DNA of 64,000 bases from Monodelphis domestica (GCF_027887165.1 NC_077233.1:227440872-227504871); one strand, 5' to 3'. Numbered from the stretch's first letter, positions 46,700 through 59,834 are shown. The notes: generated by a model not told the origin, from the sequence alone. A program made the numbers and translations.

Positions 46700-46905
46700 G
46701 GTTTCTGCCTAACTCATTAGGTCAGTGAAGCTAACAAAAAAAGGAGAATGACAAATGTTGGACTGGTTGCAAAAAAAAAACAGGCACATTAATGCACTGC
46801 TCGTGGAGCAGTGAACTAGTCCAACCATTCTGGAAAACAATTTTGTACTATGTCCCAAAAGTTGCTAAATTATGCTTACCCTCTTTACCCCCTATTTGGT
46901 CATCA
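46700..46905 (+). mobile_element. Older LINE-1 3' fragment
   Basis: It carries 'gagaatgacaaatgttgga', 'cattaatgcactgctcgtgg', 'ccaaccattctggaaaaca' and 'ctatgtcccaaaag', the ORF2 C-terminal order. The purine microsatellite that follows interrupts it. Confidence 0.75.
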
Positions 46906-46906
46906 A

Positions 46907-47370
<464 letters not shown>

Positions 47371-48399
47371 ATTATTATTCAGCCAGATATAGTAGAGCAA
47401 AAGCTCAAATGGAGATCTTCAGACTCCAGATCCAGTGGTCCTTCTATTATATGACCCTGGACTATAGTATGGTTCTGAACAATATAATCTCACACTGTAA
47501 AACAGTACACATCTCACACAACTACTAACATACCAAAGAACTGATTAAATCTTGGTAACCCACTATGGGCTACCTACTGTATGAAGGAACTTTTTTTTTA
47601 TAATTTTTTTTCAATAAATAAAACTGAGCCTACTAGATTCAATTCCATATGGCATGCTTGCCATCTAGTGGCCAACATTAGAAAAATAAACTAAAATAGA
47701 CCAAAAACTTCTCTGGTACTTTTATTGCAAAGCATTTTACATGTATAATTTCATTATCTGGTTCGTTTATGGACATTCTAAAAGTTTAGGTGAATGGAAA
47801 AAATAGAACCCAAGCAATTCTTAGATAGATAGATAGATAGATAGACTGAGGCCATTTGAAGTTCAGGAAAAATAAGGAAGGGACAGGAACATTTAAGTTC
47901 TGACTTCCAGATCAAGCCTGGAAGTCTTATTTCACATCAACGTTGTTGAAAGGGAAATTTCAACAGGGTTATCCCATACCAGTCCTTTTTCTCCTGAGTG
48001 TTTTTGCTCCTTAATCTGTTAATAAAATTTAAAGTTAAACTACATAACACTTGGGATCACAAGTATGTTGATGTTTCATTAGAACTGTGATCTCATCAAT
48101 GTATATCTTTTCTTTATTTTTTTTATTGTTATCCAAAATTTTATCCCTTTCTTCTACCCCACCCTACCCCAAGGAGGCAGGGAATATGATATATCAATAT
48201 ATATGTGTGTATATAAAATCATATAATATGTATTTCCCTGTATGTGGTGTTGTGAAATAAGATACATATTGCTTATACTAAAGAAAAATTTATAGAGGAA
48301 ATAAAGTAAAGAATGGTATATTTCAATCAGTATTTAGACTCCATCTTTTCTTTCTATAGTAGTGGATAGCCTTTTTGGTCTTCCCTTTATCAGTGCAGA
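47371..48399. other. Unclassified, with a small GATA repeat
   Basis: (AGAT)6 lies at 47822-47845. The block 48118-48240 (ccaaggaggcagggaatatg, then tatgtatttccctg) resembles a common marsupial L1/ERV-type remnant. The rest is unassigned. Confidence 0.4.
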
Positions 48400-48407
48400 A
48401 CCTAGCC

Positions 48408-48621
48408 CAGTGATGGTGAATCTTTTAGAGGGGCAGGTGATATAAGAAATGTCCTCAGACACTCATGGAAAGGGGAAAGAGTGCAGCCTGGCCCTATGTC
48501 CCTCTGGCTTTCTAGTAACAAACTCTGGCAAACTCTATGCTGGGGGCAATGTTGCTCATGCCCACAGAGAGGGACTTTCAGTGCCTCTTCTGGCATATGT
48601 TCCATTTGTTCACCACCATGG
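48408..48621. mobile_element. Non-autonomous hAT element, copy 1
   Basis: 214 bp with terminal inverted repeats: left cagtgatggtgaatctttta, right ttgttcaccaccatgg. The 8-bp duplication acctagcc is perfect at 48400-48407 and 48622-48629, the size typical of hAT transposases. The core 'ccctctggctttctagtaac' is shared with copies 2 and 3. It encodes no transposase. Confidence 0.9.
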
Positions 48622-48629
48622 ACCTAGCC

Positions 48630-49384
48630 CATTCAAGCCTTCTTATTCTGTGCCATTCTCTGAATCAATCTTTCTTAACATGGTCTTCCTCCAGTAGTGT
48701 GCTGTAAATTTTTAACAATACTCCTCTGAAATAAAGACACTTTTAAATTTAATTTGCATTGTTAACATTTTCTCCATCACTTTTTAAAGTCCAGACAATC
48801 AACATAATAAATCAAGCTCTGGTTTGTAGCATTTGCTGATTTTCAAGATGTAAATGTTCATACCAAAATTTTAACTATCTGTAGCAAACCAGTTCAAGCT
48901 TGTTCCATATCCAGTCCTTCTTCTAAAAAAATGATTTTTAGTTCATTGATTGATTTTATGGATACATAAACTGTCCATTTATCTATTATTCTTTGTTATA
49001 CCTATATGATCAAATGTCCTCCTTTTCCAATCAAATATTTCAAATTGTATATGTTTATAAATTTGAGTCCACCACAGTTTCCAAGGATTCAAAGTTATAA
49101 ATAGTCCAGAGAATAATGGAGAGACACAATATGAGTACAAGCAAGCTGCAATATGTTTTCAGTGAGGACCTAAATGAAAATGTTTCAGGATCATCAGGGT
49201 GGACTCAATATGGAAATGGGCTAGGAAATCCCTGTTTGATATTTATCATAGAAATACAAGTCATTACATAATGTTCTTTTCATGAGTTGTTTTTAAGAAA
49301 GTATTACCCAAACTAGATGAAAAAAAATTAAGAATTTAGTTTTAAATCTGGATATTTAATTTACTCGATGCCAAATGTACAGAT
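48630..49384. other. Unclassified AT-rich sequence
   Basis: No gene or repeat assigned. Confidence 0.4.
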
Positions 49385-49640
49385 GATCACTAGATGACAC
49401 AGTGGACAGAGTGCTGGGACTGGGATCAGGAAGACCTGTGTTCAAATTTAACCTTAGACATTTAACAGCTTTGTAATTTGGGCCAAAACCTTTAACTTCA
49501 GTGTGCTTCAGCTTCTTTAACTTAAAATGGGGATAATCATAGCACCTCCCTTCTAGGGTTATGATGAGAATCAAATGAAATAATATTTGCAGTGTTTAGC
49601 ACAAGTGTCTAGCACATATTAGATGCTATATACATGCTAA
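49385..49640 (+). repeat. MIR-type SINE with tRNA head
   Basis: It carries 'ctagatgacacagtggacag', 'gacctgtgttcaaatttaac', 'atgatgagaatcaaatgaaa' and 'gtctagcacatattagatgc'. The next 400 bases hold only a MIR scrap at about 49850-49925. Confidence 0.85.
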
Positions 49641-50040
49641 TTTTATTATTATCATTCTTTATTATTATTCAGAAATGTTTAAATAATTGGATCATAGAAA
49701 TTTACAGTCATTTAGGAAAGTATTGATATGATCAATAAGCTATTTTTTATTATATTTTGTTATTTCCAAAGGAAAGTCATCATGTTTTTCATCTTGTTTC
49801 AGATCAAGTGGAATACTTTCTCTACTCTTAACAATTTGGCTTTGAGTAAGAGAAAGAGGAAAAATTTATATAGTACTTTAAAGCTCACAAAGCATTTTAC
49901 ATACATTTTCATCTGAGACTCACAAAAGTCTAGGGAAATAATGATAATAATAAGAATGTATACAGTGTGCCCTGAAATCAATGTAGTTTAAGGCTATCAG
50001 AACTCTAACCTATACTAAGACTTCTGGGACACTTAAAAGG

Positions 50041-50316
50041 GTTTGTTTTTGTTTTTGTTTTTGTTTTTGTTTTTTCAGTTTGTCTCAATCACGTCAGACT
50101 TTACATGACCCCATTTGGGGTTCTCCTGGCAAAAATACTAGAATAATTTGCCATTTCCTTCTCCAGCTCATTTTATGGATTAGAAAACTGAAGCAAACAG
50201 GGTTAAGTGACTTGCCCAGAGTCATACACCTAAGAAGTTTCTGAGGCTAGATTTGAACTCAGCACCTACCAGTCTCTAGGCCTGGCTCTCAATCCACTGA
50301 GCCCCACAGCTGCCTC
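50041..50316 (-). mobile_element. MAR-type CORE-SINE with (TTTTTG)n tail
   Basis: The tail is a gtttttgtttttg-type repeat at 50041-50075, the reverse complement of an (ACAAAA)n 3' end. The body runs 'catgaccccatttggggttc', 'gccatttccttctccagctc', 'aagtgacttgcccagagtca' to 'cactgagccccacagctgcc'. Confidence 0.92.
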
Positions 50317-51949
50317 CTCAGATTTCTTTTAATGTGTTTCCTCATGTGTTGATAGTTTACTTTTTTCCTCTTCTTTTTTATTTTTTGTCTTTAAAAATAT
50401 TAAATAGGATTTTTAAATGTTTCAGGGTCTCTGGAATGGGAGAGTAAAAGATGGAGGAAATTATATTTATGTTAAAAATTATAAAAATTTACTTTTCAAA
50501 ATGTCGCACTGGAACCAGAGGAAAATTATAATTTACTTATATTCTTTATACTTGTGTAATATATGCTTAATACTCTTTAAGCATGTATACTTGTGAAATA
50601 AGTTCCAAGGTTACTTCAGATAAGGAGGTTCATTGTACAGAGTACTACTATAAATTTACCTCAACCTAAAAAGATCTAAAGACAATAAGAATTGCTCCAT
50701 TTTCCTAGATCATATACCAAAATGGAAGGAAAGTTTATTAGGTCAAAAGTCTATACAATGCCAAAATACAAAGTTAAAAATAAAAATATATATATCAGCT
50801 TTCATACAACTATTTTGTTTGATTTTTTCAAATAACAAAATTTCTAAACATCGCAATAATTAACTGATTTTTGTTTATTATGCCAAAATATCCTTTTATA
50901 TTGTAGGGGGGGGAAGCCATTCTTCTATAGGATTCTACCAAGAATTATACAAATTCTAGAGTATATGTTTATTAAGCAATTTTCAAAATGAATGCAAAAA
51001 CTTTTGTTTTTCTCCAGTTCATTCTAGTCAGATGATATTTTTGTTAGTTTCATTTTTTTGCTCAGTGTATTATATAAATAACTACTAGCAATTTAAAGCC
51101 CTGATGAACTATTTATTAAAAACAATTTATTTATTTGCCAACTCTGAAAAATGTTTCAGAAAGTTATTTCTTGGGGGAAAAAAGATGAATGAATGAATGA
51201 ATGAATGAATGAGTAAGTGAAAAAAAAAACATTTTTAAGTCCTCTATGTGACAAATTCTTTATTAAACCCAAACTCTGATGTAGTATAACCTTTGAGGAA
51301 TTTCTATTCTAGTAAGCAGAGAAAACACATATAAGGGAATGGTGTTCTAGGAGGGATATTTTGGGTTGGAAAGTTAAGGGGATGATGAATATAGCTAATG
51401 GGAAGTAGGTTGATACATCCTTTCTAGTAGAAATGGCAGTACTAATATGGTTGCAGAACTAGAAAGCAGTGAGGGGGAGAGAGGTGTAGAGCATATTCAA
51501 GAAGAGTAAAAAAGGCAGAATTAAAATAAAACATGACTAAGGCCAGTTTGGATTAAATAGGCCCCATGAAAGTCCCCAGTCAGGATACTGAGGCCTCAGA
51601 GCAGAAGTTCCAATAATGAAAGAGTTAAGTCCTCTGGGGCATGATCTCTAGCCCATCTGGAAAAAAGTTGACTAGCAGGATAGTGAAACAGGCCTGGTAG
51701 CTGACCAGAGCCCCCCATATGAGGGAACTTTATAATTATGTTTTCCAGTTAAAGTGGAACTTAGAGATGTAATTTCCTTTTGAAAGCAACAGAAAGATGT
51801 GGGCACATTAACAATATAATCCAACAAACAATAAAGGAATGAAAGTGTCAAAGCACACATCTCCCCCAAACCAGTATTTTTTTTCTTGTTTACATATGTT
51901 GAATTAAATACTCAATATCCCTTTCTCCAACATTTTAATCCTCTTATGG
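50317..51949. other. Unclassified intergenic sequence
   Basis: AT-rich, with (GAAT)n at 51185-51212 and a short G run at 50908. No gene. The 65-codon minus-strand frame at 51672 has no recognised domain. Confidence 0.4.
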
Positions 51950-52065
51950 AGTTATAGAATCTGAGATTTGGAGGGACCTCAGAGATCATTTAGTCCAACT
52001 GTCTCATTTTACACATGAGGAAACTGAGTAGTGAAATGCTACTTACCCAAGGTCACATAGAAGAC
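51950..52065 (+). repeat. MIR-like fragment
   Basis: Good copy of the motif 'ttggagggacctcagagatc', 'atttagtccaactgtctc', 'cacatgaggaaactgag', 'acccaaggtcacatag'. Confidence 0.65.
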
Positions 52066-52144
52066 GGTGGTAAAACTCATAGTCTCCTGAATCCCTTACC
52101 AACTTTCTATTTGGTTTTATTAACAAATCAAACTTGTACTATAG

Positions 52145-52571
52145 CAGTGATAGTGAACCTTTTAGAAATAGAGTGCTGTGCCATGCCCCTCCCCTATCAC
52201 TGAGTGCTGGGCACACCCTACCCCACCCCTTACCCCCCACAAGGGATAGAGAAAGCACTCTGCTGCTGTGGGGAGGTGGGAGGGGGGGTTGGAGATGAAT
52301 GTCTTCAGGTGAAATATAGAGAGGGGAAAGGGAGTGTCATGAGCACTCCCCTCCAGCTCTGCCACCTGTGGGTTGCCCACCTTACCCTCTGTGCACTCCC
52401 ATTGGGCTGTTGGGCAGAGGGGCAAGGGATGTGAAAAAAAAATGTTGTCAGGCTTGGTAGAGAGGGAGAGGAATAGCTCCTCCTGAGTTCCTCTGCCTTT
52501 CTAGTAACAAACTCAGGGGGAGCAGTCATATGCCCATAGAGAGCACCTGTACCATGGGTTTGCCATCACTG
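52145..52571. mobile_element. Non-autonomous hAT element, copy 2 (longest)
   Basis: 427 bp; left end cagtgatagtgaacctttta, right end gggtttgccatcactg. The duplication is tactatag (52137-52144) and tactgtag (52572-52579), one mismatch in 8. It shares 'gagtgctgtgcc', 'cattgggctgttgggcagag' and 'gcctttctagtaacaaactc' with the other copies and has an extra middle segment they lack, so it is nearest to full length. No transposase is encoded. Confidence 0.9.
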
Positions 52572-52589
52572 TACTGTAGCAACTACAGA

Positions 52590-52825
52590 CTCTGAGGAAT
52601 GAGATGGTCCAAAAGATAGAGTGCCATCATCCTGAATTCAAATCTGGCCTCAAGTAATTTAATAGCTCTGCAAACCCAGGCAATTCACTTAACCCTGTTT
52701 GCCTCAGTTTCCTTATCTATAAAATGAGCTAGAGAAGGAAATGGCAAACCACTCTGGTATCTCTGCCAAGAAAACTCCAAATGGGGTCATGAAGAGTAGG
52801 ACATGACTGAACAACAACAAGCACC
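52590..52825 (+). mobile_element. MAR-type CORE-SINE
   Basis: It carries 'gaattcaaatctggcctcaa', 'gtttgcctcagtttcctta', 'gaaggaaatggcaaaccac', 'tctctgccaagaaaactcc', 'gacatgactgaacaacaac'. Confidence 0.92.
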
Positions 52826-53535
52826 ACAGACTCTGAATATCCCTGAATAGTTATGTCAAATAATGCATAGAATACGCGTTTTTAATTGATAAATGCACTT
52901 TAAATAGCAAGGCCAGCTCTATGGTGAATTTATCACTGCTTAAGAGCAACTTAAATTGCCAACAGTACAATTTGGCTTGGTAAAATACATGCTAAAAGTT
53001 TTATAGTGATCAGAAAATAATGGGACATTACAACAAGCTTAATAGGCAAAGTCTGGCCTCCTTACTCAGCAGAGCTCCCATTGATTCTTAAGCAGACTTC
53101 TTATTGGTCAAAGTCAATATGTTGGGGACATTTTAAAAGTAATACATAAATTACTATTGATAACCAGAAGTTATTGATCAATTATTTATAATTTCATGCA
53201 TTCCCTTAATGGAAATTTTTCTTTTATGCTGATTTTTTAAATCCATGGATCTAGTGCTTCCCCTTCTAATGAAACAATTACATTCTCTGATAACTCATTA
53301 GACTCATAAATCCATGGAAATTAAAAATGAGAAATTCAGAACAGCAAGGAAGAATGAGAAGATTATTATATGCCTGACCTACACCTGTACTAGAAACAAA
53401 TGAGGCTGTGAGGTTCATTTTTTTTTAAATACCAGGAGAGAATATTAAAGGGACCAGCGGAGTGACTTAACATTAGGAGCTTGGGCTATGTGAAATAGCT
53501 GAAGGGCAAAAAGACTAATGAGTTATAATCTTGAG
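52826..53535. other. Unclassified sequence
   Basis: No gene or repeat assigned. Confidence 0.4.
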
Positions 53536-53995
53536 TCTTGGTCAGTTAACAGGTATTTATTAAACATATACTGTATACCAACCACAGTGCTAGGCACTGG
53601 GGATATGAAGAAAGGGAAACAAAAAACCAATCCTTGCTCTCAAGGAGCTCACAGCCTGGTGGCAGAAACAACATGCAAACAGCCACATATAACCAAGGTA
53701 AATTGCACATAGTCACCAAGATTAAGAAGGGCTAGGAAAGGCTTCCTACCACAGGGATGTTAGCTGGAATCTGAAAGAAAAGAGTACCAAGAGTTGGAAA
53801 TGAGGAAAGAGAGAATTCTGGGCTTGGGGGACAGCCAATGAAAATGTTTCGAGTTGGGAAATGAAGTCTTATTTGAAGAAGAGCAAGAAAGTCAGTATCC
53901 CTGGATGTCAGAATATATGGAAGGGAGTAAGGTAAAAGAAACCTGAAAAGGTAGGAAGGGATCACATTGAAAAGGATCTAAAGTGTAGAAGCGTG
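53536..53995 (+). repeat. Ancient interspersed repeat, copy 2
   Basis: It carries 'ggtatttattaaacatatac', 'gtgctaggcactggggatat', 'gctctcaaggagctcacagc' and 'gaaaggcttcctaccac'. Same order as 30661-30925 and 58131-58860. Confidence 0.6.
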
Positions 53996-54630
53996 AGTCT
54001 TCTTCGTGCCAAGGAATGCTGTTGTATTCTACTTCAGCAACTGTGGGAAAAAGGTTAGAAATCTAGAGAGTTCTCATGTTTTCAGTTCAGTGACAGCAAT
54101 ATGATCAGGTAGGCAAAGGAATTTCAGATGTGGTCAGCAAACACAATGCATCTCTGCAAAGTAAGTCAAGAAAGATCCTGAAAGGAATACTACCTCTCCT
54201 CCCAGTGCTTTCAGTTCCAGACCAATACCAAACAAAGACAAAAATTTTCCCATTTTGACTAACTTCACCTAAAAAAGGAAAGTATTGCAGCTGAAGAGCA
54301 AAGCCTTGATGAGACAGCTTTGCAGACATAACTATAGTTTGGTTATTTGGCAAGAGAAGAAAATAAATTTATTTAGAAGAGAATAAAAAGATTAAAACCT
54401 TTCTTTCTCCACTCCAAAGACATTTTTGTTATTTTTTTCCTCCAGACACAAATGAGTGTAATAGGCATGACTGGATAACCATCAAAAGCAAAGTAAACAA
54501 ATATCTATCAAGTCAAGGAAAATAAATGGATTTCTAGAGTGGCAGACCACTATTTCTTTATGTCTGACCTCTGGAAAAATAAAAAGCATTTAGCTTCTCA
54601 TATGAGCAGTTAAGAGGTGCCTTGATATAA
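53996..54630. other. Unclassified sequence
   Basis: No gene or repeat assigned. The 82-codon minus-strand frame at 54105 has no recognised domain. Confidence 0.35.
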
Positions 54631-54640
54631 TCCAAAGAAT

Positions 54641-54880
54641 TTGGTTGTTCGGTCATTTTTCAGTCAAGTTTGACAGTTCATGTCCCTATTTGGGGTTTTC
54701 TTGGCAATGATATAGGAGTGACTTGTTTTTTCTTCCTCCAGCTTATTTTCTAGATGAGGAAACTGAGACAATGAGGTTAAATGGCTTGTCCAAGGTCACA
54801 CAGCTAGGGTCCGAGGCCAAATTTGAACTCGGGAAAATGAGTCAAGGTCTCTCACTCTAGTCACTGAGCCACCTAGCTAC
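54641..54880 (-). mobile_element. MAR-type CORE-SINE, minus orientation
   Basis: Body: 'ttggttgttcggtcattttt', 'tttggggttttcttggcaat', 'agatgaggaaactgagac', 'ccaaggtcacacagctag', 'cactgagccacctagctacc'. Flanks ccaaagaat and ccaaaagaat look like a target duplication. Confidence 0.9.
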
Positions 54881-54890
54881 CCAAAAGAAT

Positions 54891-55330
54891 CTATAAAAGG
54901 CTAGCCTTAAGCCAGGGAAAAGTGGGTTCAAGTTTTGTCATTTACACATAATGATTTTATGATCCCAAACAAGTCAATTAACCACACTTGGAGGAAAGGT
55001 GCCAATTTGTATAGCTAAAGGGAGCTTCTTTATCTAGGAATTCCCTGTACCTTTGAAATCACAAATGTAAAAATGGTCTTCACTGGAGCCATTTGAAAAG
55101 AGCCCTCAGGCCAGTTTTGTAGTTATATAAACTGAGATGAAGGAAAGCTTGAAAATCAGTCCTAGCCAAACCAAAAGAATCTTAACTTTGAAAAAAAAAA
55201 AGAAATTAGAGATAATATAATCAATTTCTTATTTTGAAGATCAGAAAACTGGGGAATAATAATATCTAGTAAATTAATGACAGAGCTGGGACTAGAACTC
55301 AAGTCTTCTTCTAGAGCATACCTTTTCATG
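54891..55330. other. Mostly unclassified
   Basis: A MIR scrap lies at 54910-54990 (gtgggttcaagttttgtc, aacaagtcaattaacc). An A12 run at 55190 has no upstream AATAAA. Confidence 0.35.
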
Positions 55331-55525
55331 AGATCACTGATTGAGTGCAGAAAAGGACCTTAAAAGTCATCAAGTTGAATCCCCTCCCATTTACAGGTGA
55401 GGAAATTGAGGTCCAACAATTTTAAGTGATTTTCCCAGAGCCACACAGTAAGAATCTAAGGCAGAATTCATTCCTTTTCTGATTTGAACTATGTACCTAG
55501 TTGTCTCTCTTTTACTACACTAAAC
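55331..55525 (+). repeat. MIR-like fragment
   Basis: It carries 'gaccttaaaagtcatcaagt', 'cccatttacaggtgaggaaa' and 'cccagagccacacagtaag'. Confidence 0.55.
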
Positions 55526-55970
55526 CACCACAAATGAAAATTGTAAATATCCTTTCAAAATCTGTAGTTATATTTTTTTCAGGACAAACTTGAATCTGTA
55601 TGAATCCAATAGAAATTAAAATGCTTATTTTAGAAAAAAAGTTGTATTATAAGAATCATCTTTCCACCTGCTAGTGTGTCTCCAACAAAAAGTTTCCTTG
55701 TGTTTATTTTGTTTATAATTTCAGTTGAATAAGAAGTGTGCTGGAATCAGATCTAATAGGCTGCCAGAGTTGATTCTTAATGTTTCAGTGTGAGCATTTA
55801 TACCTCTGCTTGATTTATTGTTTTGTTGATTGCCTAGACTTTGGAAAATAAAGGAGGAAAAATTAATAATACATAATAAATTTAAAAGTGAGTTGTGTGG
55901 GCATTTTTTTGAATTCTTAAATATTTGCTTGCACATCCCTATACATTTATATGTGCATACTTATCCCTGA
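55526..55970. other. Unclassified sequence
   Basis: No gene or repeat assigned. Confidence 0.4.
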
Positions 55971-56190
55971 TAAGAACATACACTTCGTGAGGGCAAAAAC
56001 TGTCTCATTTTTGTCTTCATTTTCCCAGCACCTAGCACAAGGTCTGTCACCAAGTAGATGATTAACAAATACTTGATTAATTGAATAATATTTCATAGGA
56101 TCCCGGATTTAGAGCTGGAAAGGACCAAGAACCTGAGGCAGGAAGAGATGAAATGATTTACCCATGGTCAAATGTCCAGTGGGAGGGGAA
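55971..56190 (+). repeat. L2-type 3' end followed by a MIR-like scrap
   Basis: 'gagggcaaaaactgtctcat', 'cccagcacctagcacaagg' and 'aacaaatacttgattaatt' are the L2 3' end. 56096-56190 starts ggatcccggatttagagc and is MIR-like. Confidence 0.6.
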
Positions 56191-56329
56191 AGAATGTCAA
56201 AGAGTTTCTATGTATTTTTGTAATGAATGAATGAGGGCAGAAAAAATGGAGACTTTTTGTCACAATATAAAGTTAATGTGTTTAAGGAGTCTGGAAAGAA
56301 AGGAAAGAAACATCTGCACAGGATTGTGT

Positions 56330-56540
56330 TCCAGATCCTTTACAGATATTATCTCATTAGATCTTCACAATAACCCTGGGAGGAAGATGCTATTATTATC
56401 ATCCCCATTTTACAGATGAGAAACTGAGACAGGTATAAGTTAAGTGACTTACTCAGGGTCACACACACCTCTCTCAAGTCTGAACAATTGGATTTGAATT
56501 CAAGTATTATTGATTTCCAGGCCAAAACTATTCACTGAAC
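56330..56540 (-). repeat. MIR-type SINE, minus orientation
   Basis: It carries 'attatctcattagatcttca', 'cattttacagatgagaaact', 'agtgacttactcagggtcac' and 'gatttgaattcaagtatt'. Confidence 0.75.
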
Positions 56541-56679
56541 TGGCTTGTATAAAGTAACAAGATTGCTTTTTATGTGCAGCTTGTGAAATTTGTATCATTA
56601 CTGTGCTACCACACATTTACATTTGGCTTCTCAGTTTTACTATCACATTTAACTGCTACTACTCCTAGAAGAATTTATA

Positions 56680-57115
56680 GCTAAAGTAATAATAGTATAC
56701 ACCTATATAGCATTTTAAGGTTTACAAAGTATTTAAAATACTTGTCATTTGATTCTTCCACTAATACATGAGGAAATTGAAGTTGAGAAGTTGACTTGTA
56801 CAAGGTCACTTTGTAATAAAAATATTTTCAATTGAATGAAAATTCATCCTTCCAGGTACATGTCTCTTTTTATAAAACATATTGAAGAATATTCAGTATT
56901 TCTAAATTATTAATGTTTTGAACCTGTATATTTTCACCTCAAGTGGGAGGCACTATGGTAGAGGGTCATTTGGATGGATGGAAATATTCATAGTCCCTGT
57001 TTTCCAATCGTAGTTTGTTATTAATTTGTGACCTTGAGTTAATCACTTCATTAATCCCTACCTCATTTTCCTCACCTATAAAATGAGGAGTCTGACTTCT
57101 GTGACCTCAGAGGTT
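56680..57115. repeat. Two MIR-type fragments in opposite orientation
   Basis: 56680-56830 is minus (tatatagcattttaaggt, acatgaggaaattgaag). 56945-57115 is plus (tttgtgaccttgagttaatc, ctcacctataaaatgagg). Confidence 0.55.
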
Positions 57116-57464
57116 TTTTCTAAATCTATAAACTTAAAGAGTTCTTTTTTCACACTAAATTATTATCCTCCCCTCTGAGCTCACTTGTCTTTTCTATTTT
57201 TATATTTATTGTCACAAAATGTTTATATTCCCTTTAAAGACTTTGAACAAATTATCTCTTTGTTTCATTCTTCTGGAAGTTACTAATCAGATGAGATTAC
57301 TTCTTAAATGATTGTGAATATTTTTAAGACTTTGGAAGTGAATGCTGAATAACTAGAAGAAATTCCCTCAACTGCAAGCACCTTTTCGAAACATATTTCA
57401 TTTATCCGTGTAGTAAATCAAAATATTTTAAGCCACTCATGAATATTTTTTCAAACTATTATCA
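57116..57464. other. Unclassified sequence
   Basis: No gene or repeat assigned. Confidence 0.4.
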
Positions 57465-57645
57465 GGTGACTCAGTGGATAAAGAGCCAGGTCTCAAGACA
57501 CTGGGTTCAAATCTGGCCTCAGATACTTCTTTGCTGTGTGACCCTGGGCAAGTCACTTAAGCCAAATTGTCTAGTCCTTTCCAATTTTCTGCCTTGGAAC
57601 TTTTACACTTAGTATTGATTCTAAGAAGATAAGAGTTTTGTTTGT
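57465..57645 (+). mobile_element. tRNA-headed SINE, diverged
   Basis: It carries 'caggtgactcagtggataaa', 'ctgggttcaaatctggcctc', 'gtgaccctgggcaagtcact' and 'gtattgattctaagaagat'. The first ~8 bases of the head are missing or changed. Confidence 0.88.
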
Positions 57646-58130
57646 ATATATAAAAAACTATTGGTATCTGTATGGACTTCTTTAGTTACTCTTCCCTAAT
57701 GCAGTTTGGATGAAAAGCCTTTTCTCCTATAAAAGTAGGAATCAGTACTACTAAAACAAACAGGTTTGTGAAGTGTTAAAAATTTCATTTAGAACGCAGG
57801 TTTTATTGTAAATTTGAAATGGATTCATATATACATATATACCACATACGAGCAAAGAAATTTCTGTTTTCAAATTCATACAGGCTTTGTCACCTAATCT
57901 TAAGTATTATTCTTGTTTGACATAAACAGTAACTTTGTTTCTTGAAAACCAGCAGAAAAAGAAAGAAAAAGGTTTATAAACTAAAATACTTACCAACCTG
58001 CCTTAGGTAAAGTGTTTGCAGAAAAGAGGTCAAATTGCTCCTTTCTAGACTTATGTTAAAAATGAGAAGTGATGTAGGCTATTCCAAGCATGATGGGAAA
58101 GGTAAAGGGAATCAATCATCTATACATGTA
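57646..58130. other. Unclassified sequence
   Basis: No gene or repeat assigned. Confidence 0.4.
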
Positions 58131-58860
58131 AGTACTTACTATGCATCAGGCACTGTGCTAAGCACTGGTGATATTGATATATATATTGATATATATTGAG
58201 ATATATATACACACACACACACACACAGAATTAGTCAGTCCCTGGTTTCATTATACCAGGAAAGAGAACATGTAAATAGAAAAGGGAATGGTGTGGATAT
58301 ATACAAGATTAGTCAATTAAAAAAACAATCACTTATGTGCATCTATGTGCAAGATATTTTGATAGGCAATGGGATCACAAAGAGAAAAAAGGTCAAATTG
58401 TCCTTGCCCCAAGGGTGTTTGCATTTTATCAGGTGACACAGCAAATACTATACATTTATAGATATAAACAAAATTGATACAAGGAGATAGGAGAGGAGGG
58501 CATGCACTCCTGCTGAGGAAGGTTGGACAGGAATAAGGAAAGGGCTCTTAAAGGAGTTATATGGCACTTGAGCCTTGAAGGGAGCTACATGTTCTAACAA
58601 ACAGAAGCAAGCACATCAGGAATGGATGATGACCTGGCCAAAAACATAAAACCAGGCGATGGAATTTGCCTCATTGGAAACTGCAATTAGGCTCCTGTGG
58701 CTGGAGTAAACTGGGTTGGGGTAATAATTTATAATCAAACCTGAAAATATTGTTTGGAGCCAGATTTTGAAAGGCTTTAAATGCTAAGTAGATGCCGTAC
58801 CAACTATAAGGAACTACTGAAGTTTCTTGAGCAGAAGAATGACTCCGGTTAAATCTCTAT
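58131..58860 (+). repeat. Ancient interspersed repeat, longest copy
   Basis: It holds 'catcaggcactgtgctaagc' at the left, then after a microsatellite 'cttgccccaagggtgtttgc', 'gcacttgagccttgaaggg', 'ttttgaaaggctttaaatgc' and 'cttgagcagaagaatgac'. The last blocks reach further 3' than the copies at 30661 and 53536. It may hold two copies side by side, since the start motif recurs near 58330. Confidence 0.55.
58171..58227. repeat. (TA)n/(CA)n microsatellite
   Basis: TA/GATA-like repeats pass into about 10 CA units. Confidence 0.9.
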
Positions 58861-59475
58861 TTTAGTGATATCAATTCCAACTCTTTTGGAGGAAGTTAGA
58901 TTAAAGAGGGGTGGGAAATTTATACAAATCCAATAAGTAGGCCTACTGCAATTGTCCACATAAGATGTGGTAAGGACCTGAACTAGGGATGTTGAACAAA
59001 GGCAAGCTGACGGTTCTCTAGTTTCTCCCAAGTTAATTCTTAATAGTGTGGTTTTATCATAAGGGTACTGTGAATTCCCAGAACAATATTCATAGTTAAA
59101 TACAAAAATGCTTTCTGTTTCACAGTGACAGTACTGTTAAAAGAGAATCTGTACAATGTTATTTTGATAACATTACCTGGTGATCAAATTCCAACTAGTC
59201 TAATTATATTGACTATCTAAGAAACTCACTATAGTTTTTATCAGGGTGTGTTATTCTTTATCCTTATTGGATTTAAATAATATTGCTGTACTATGGATAA
59301 AGGTTAAAATTTCTAATACTTATTCTACTGCTCAGTTGACTGCATTTCAGTGGTGCATGAAATGATTCCCATTCACTTACAAGACATTGTAGGACGTTCC
59401 AAGATGAAAAGTGATGTATAGATAGATGCAGATCTATCTATAGGAGAGAGAATGCCATTTGTTATCATCATTACT
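58861..59475. other. Unclassified sequence
   Basis: No gene or repeat assigned. Confidence 0.4.
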
Positions 59476-59595
59476 TGTAATGGTGGCAGTAATTATAAAG
59501 TCATAACTCATATATTGTATATGAAATCAAGATGTTAACTAAAGGATTATACTAATTAGAATATATCATATTTTACATGGACACTATACTCATAT

Positions 59596-59834
59596 ATGGC
59601 AGGGCAGGTAGGTGTTGCAGTAGATAAAATGCTGGGCCTGAAGTCAGGAAGATTCATCTTCTTCAGTTCAAATCTGCCTTCAGACACTACCTATGTAATT
59701 CTAGGCAAGTCACCTAACCATGTTCGCCTCAGTTTCTTCATCTATAAAATGATCTGGAGATGGAAATAGCAAGCCACTCTTATCTTTTCCAAGAAAAGGA
59801 CAAATAAGATAACAAAGAGTTGGACATAACTGAA
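59596..59834 (+). mobile_element. MAR-type CORE-SINE
   Basis: It carries 'gggcaggtaggtgttgcag', 'ttcagttcaaatctgccttc', 'tctaggcaagtcacctaacc', 'gttggacataactgaaac'. Flanks acactatactcatat and acactatattatat form an imperfect target duplication. Confidence 0.88.

Noticed and set aside
55180..55200. A-run as a possible retrocopy tail
   Set aside because: No AATAAA just upstream and no matching flanks were found.
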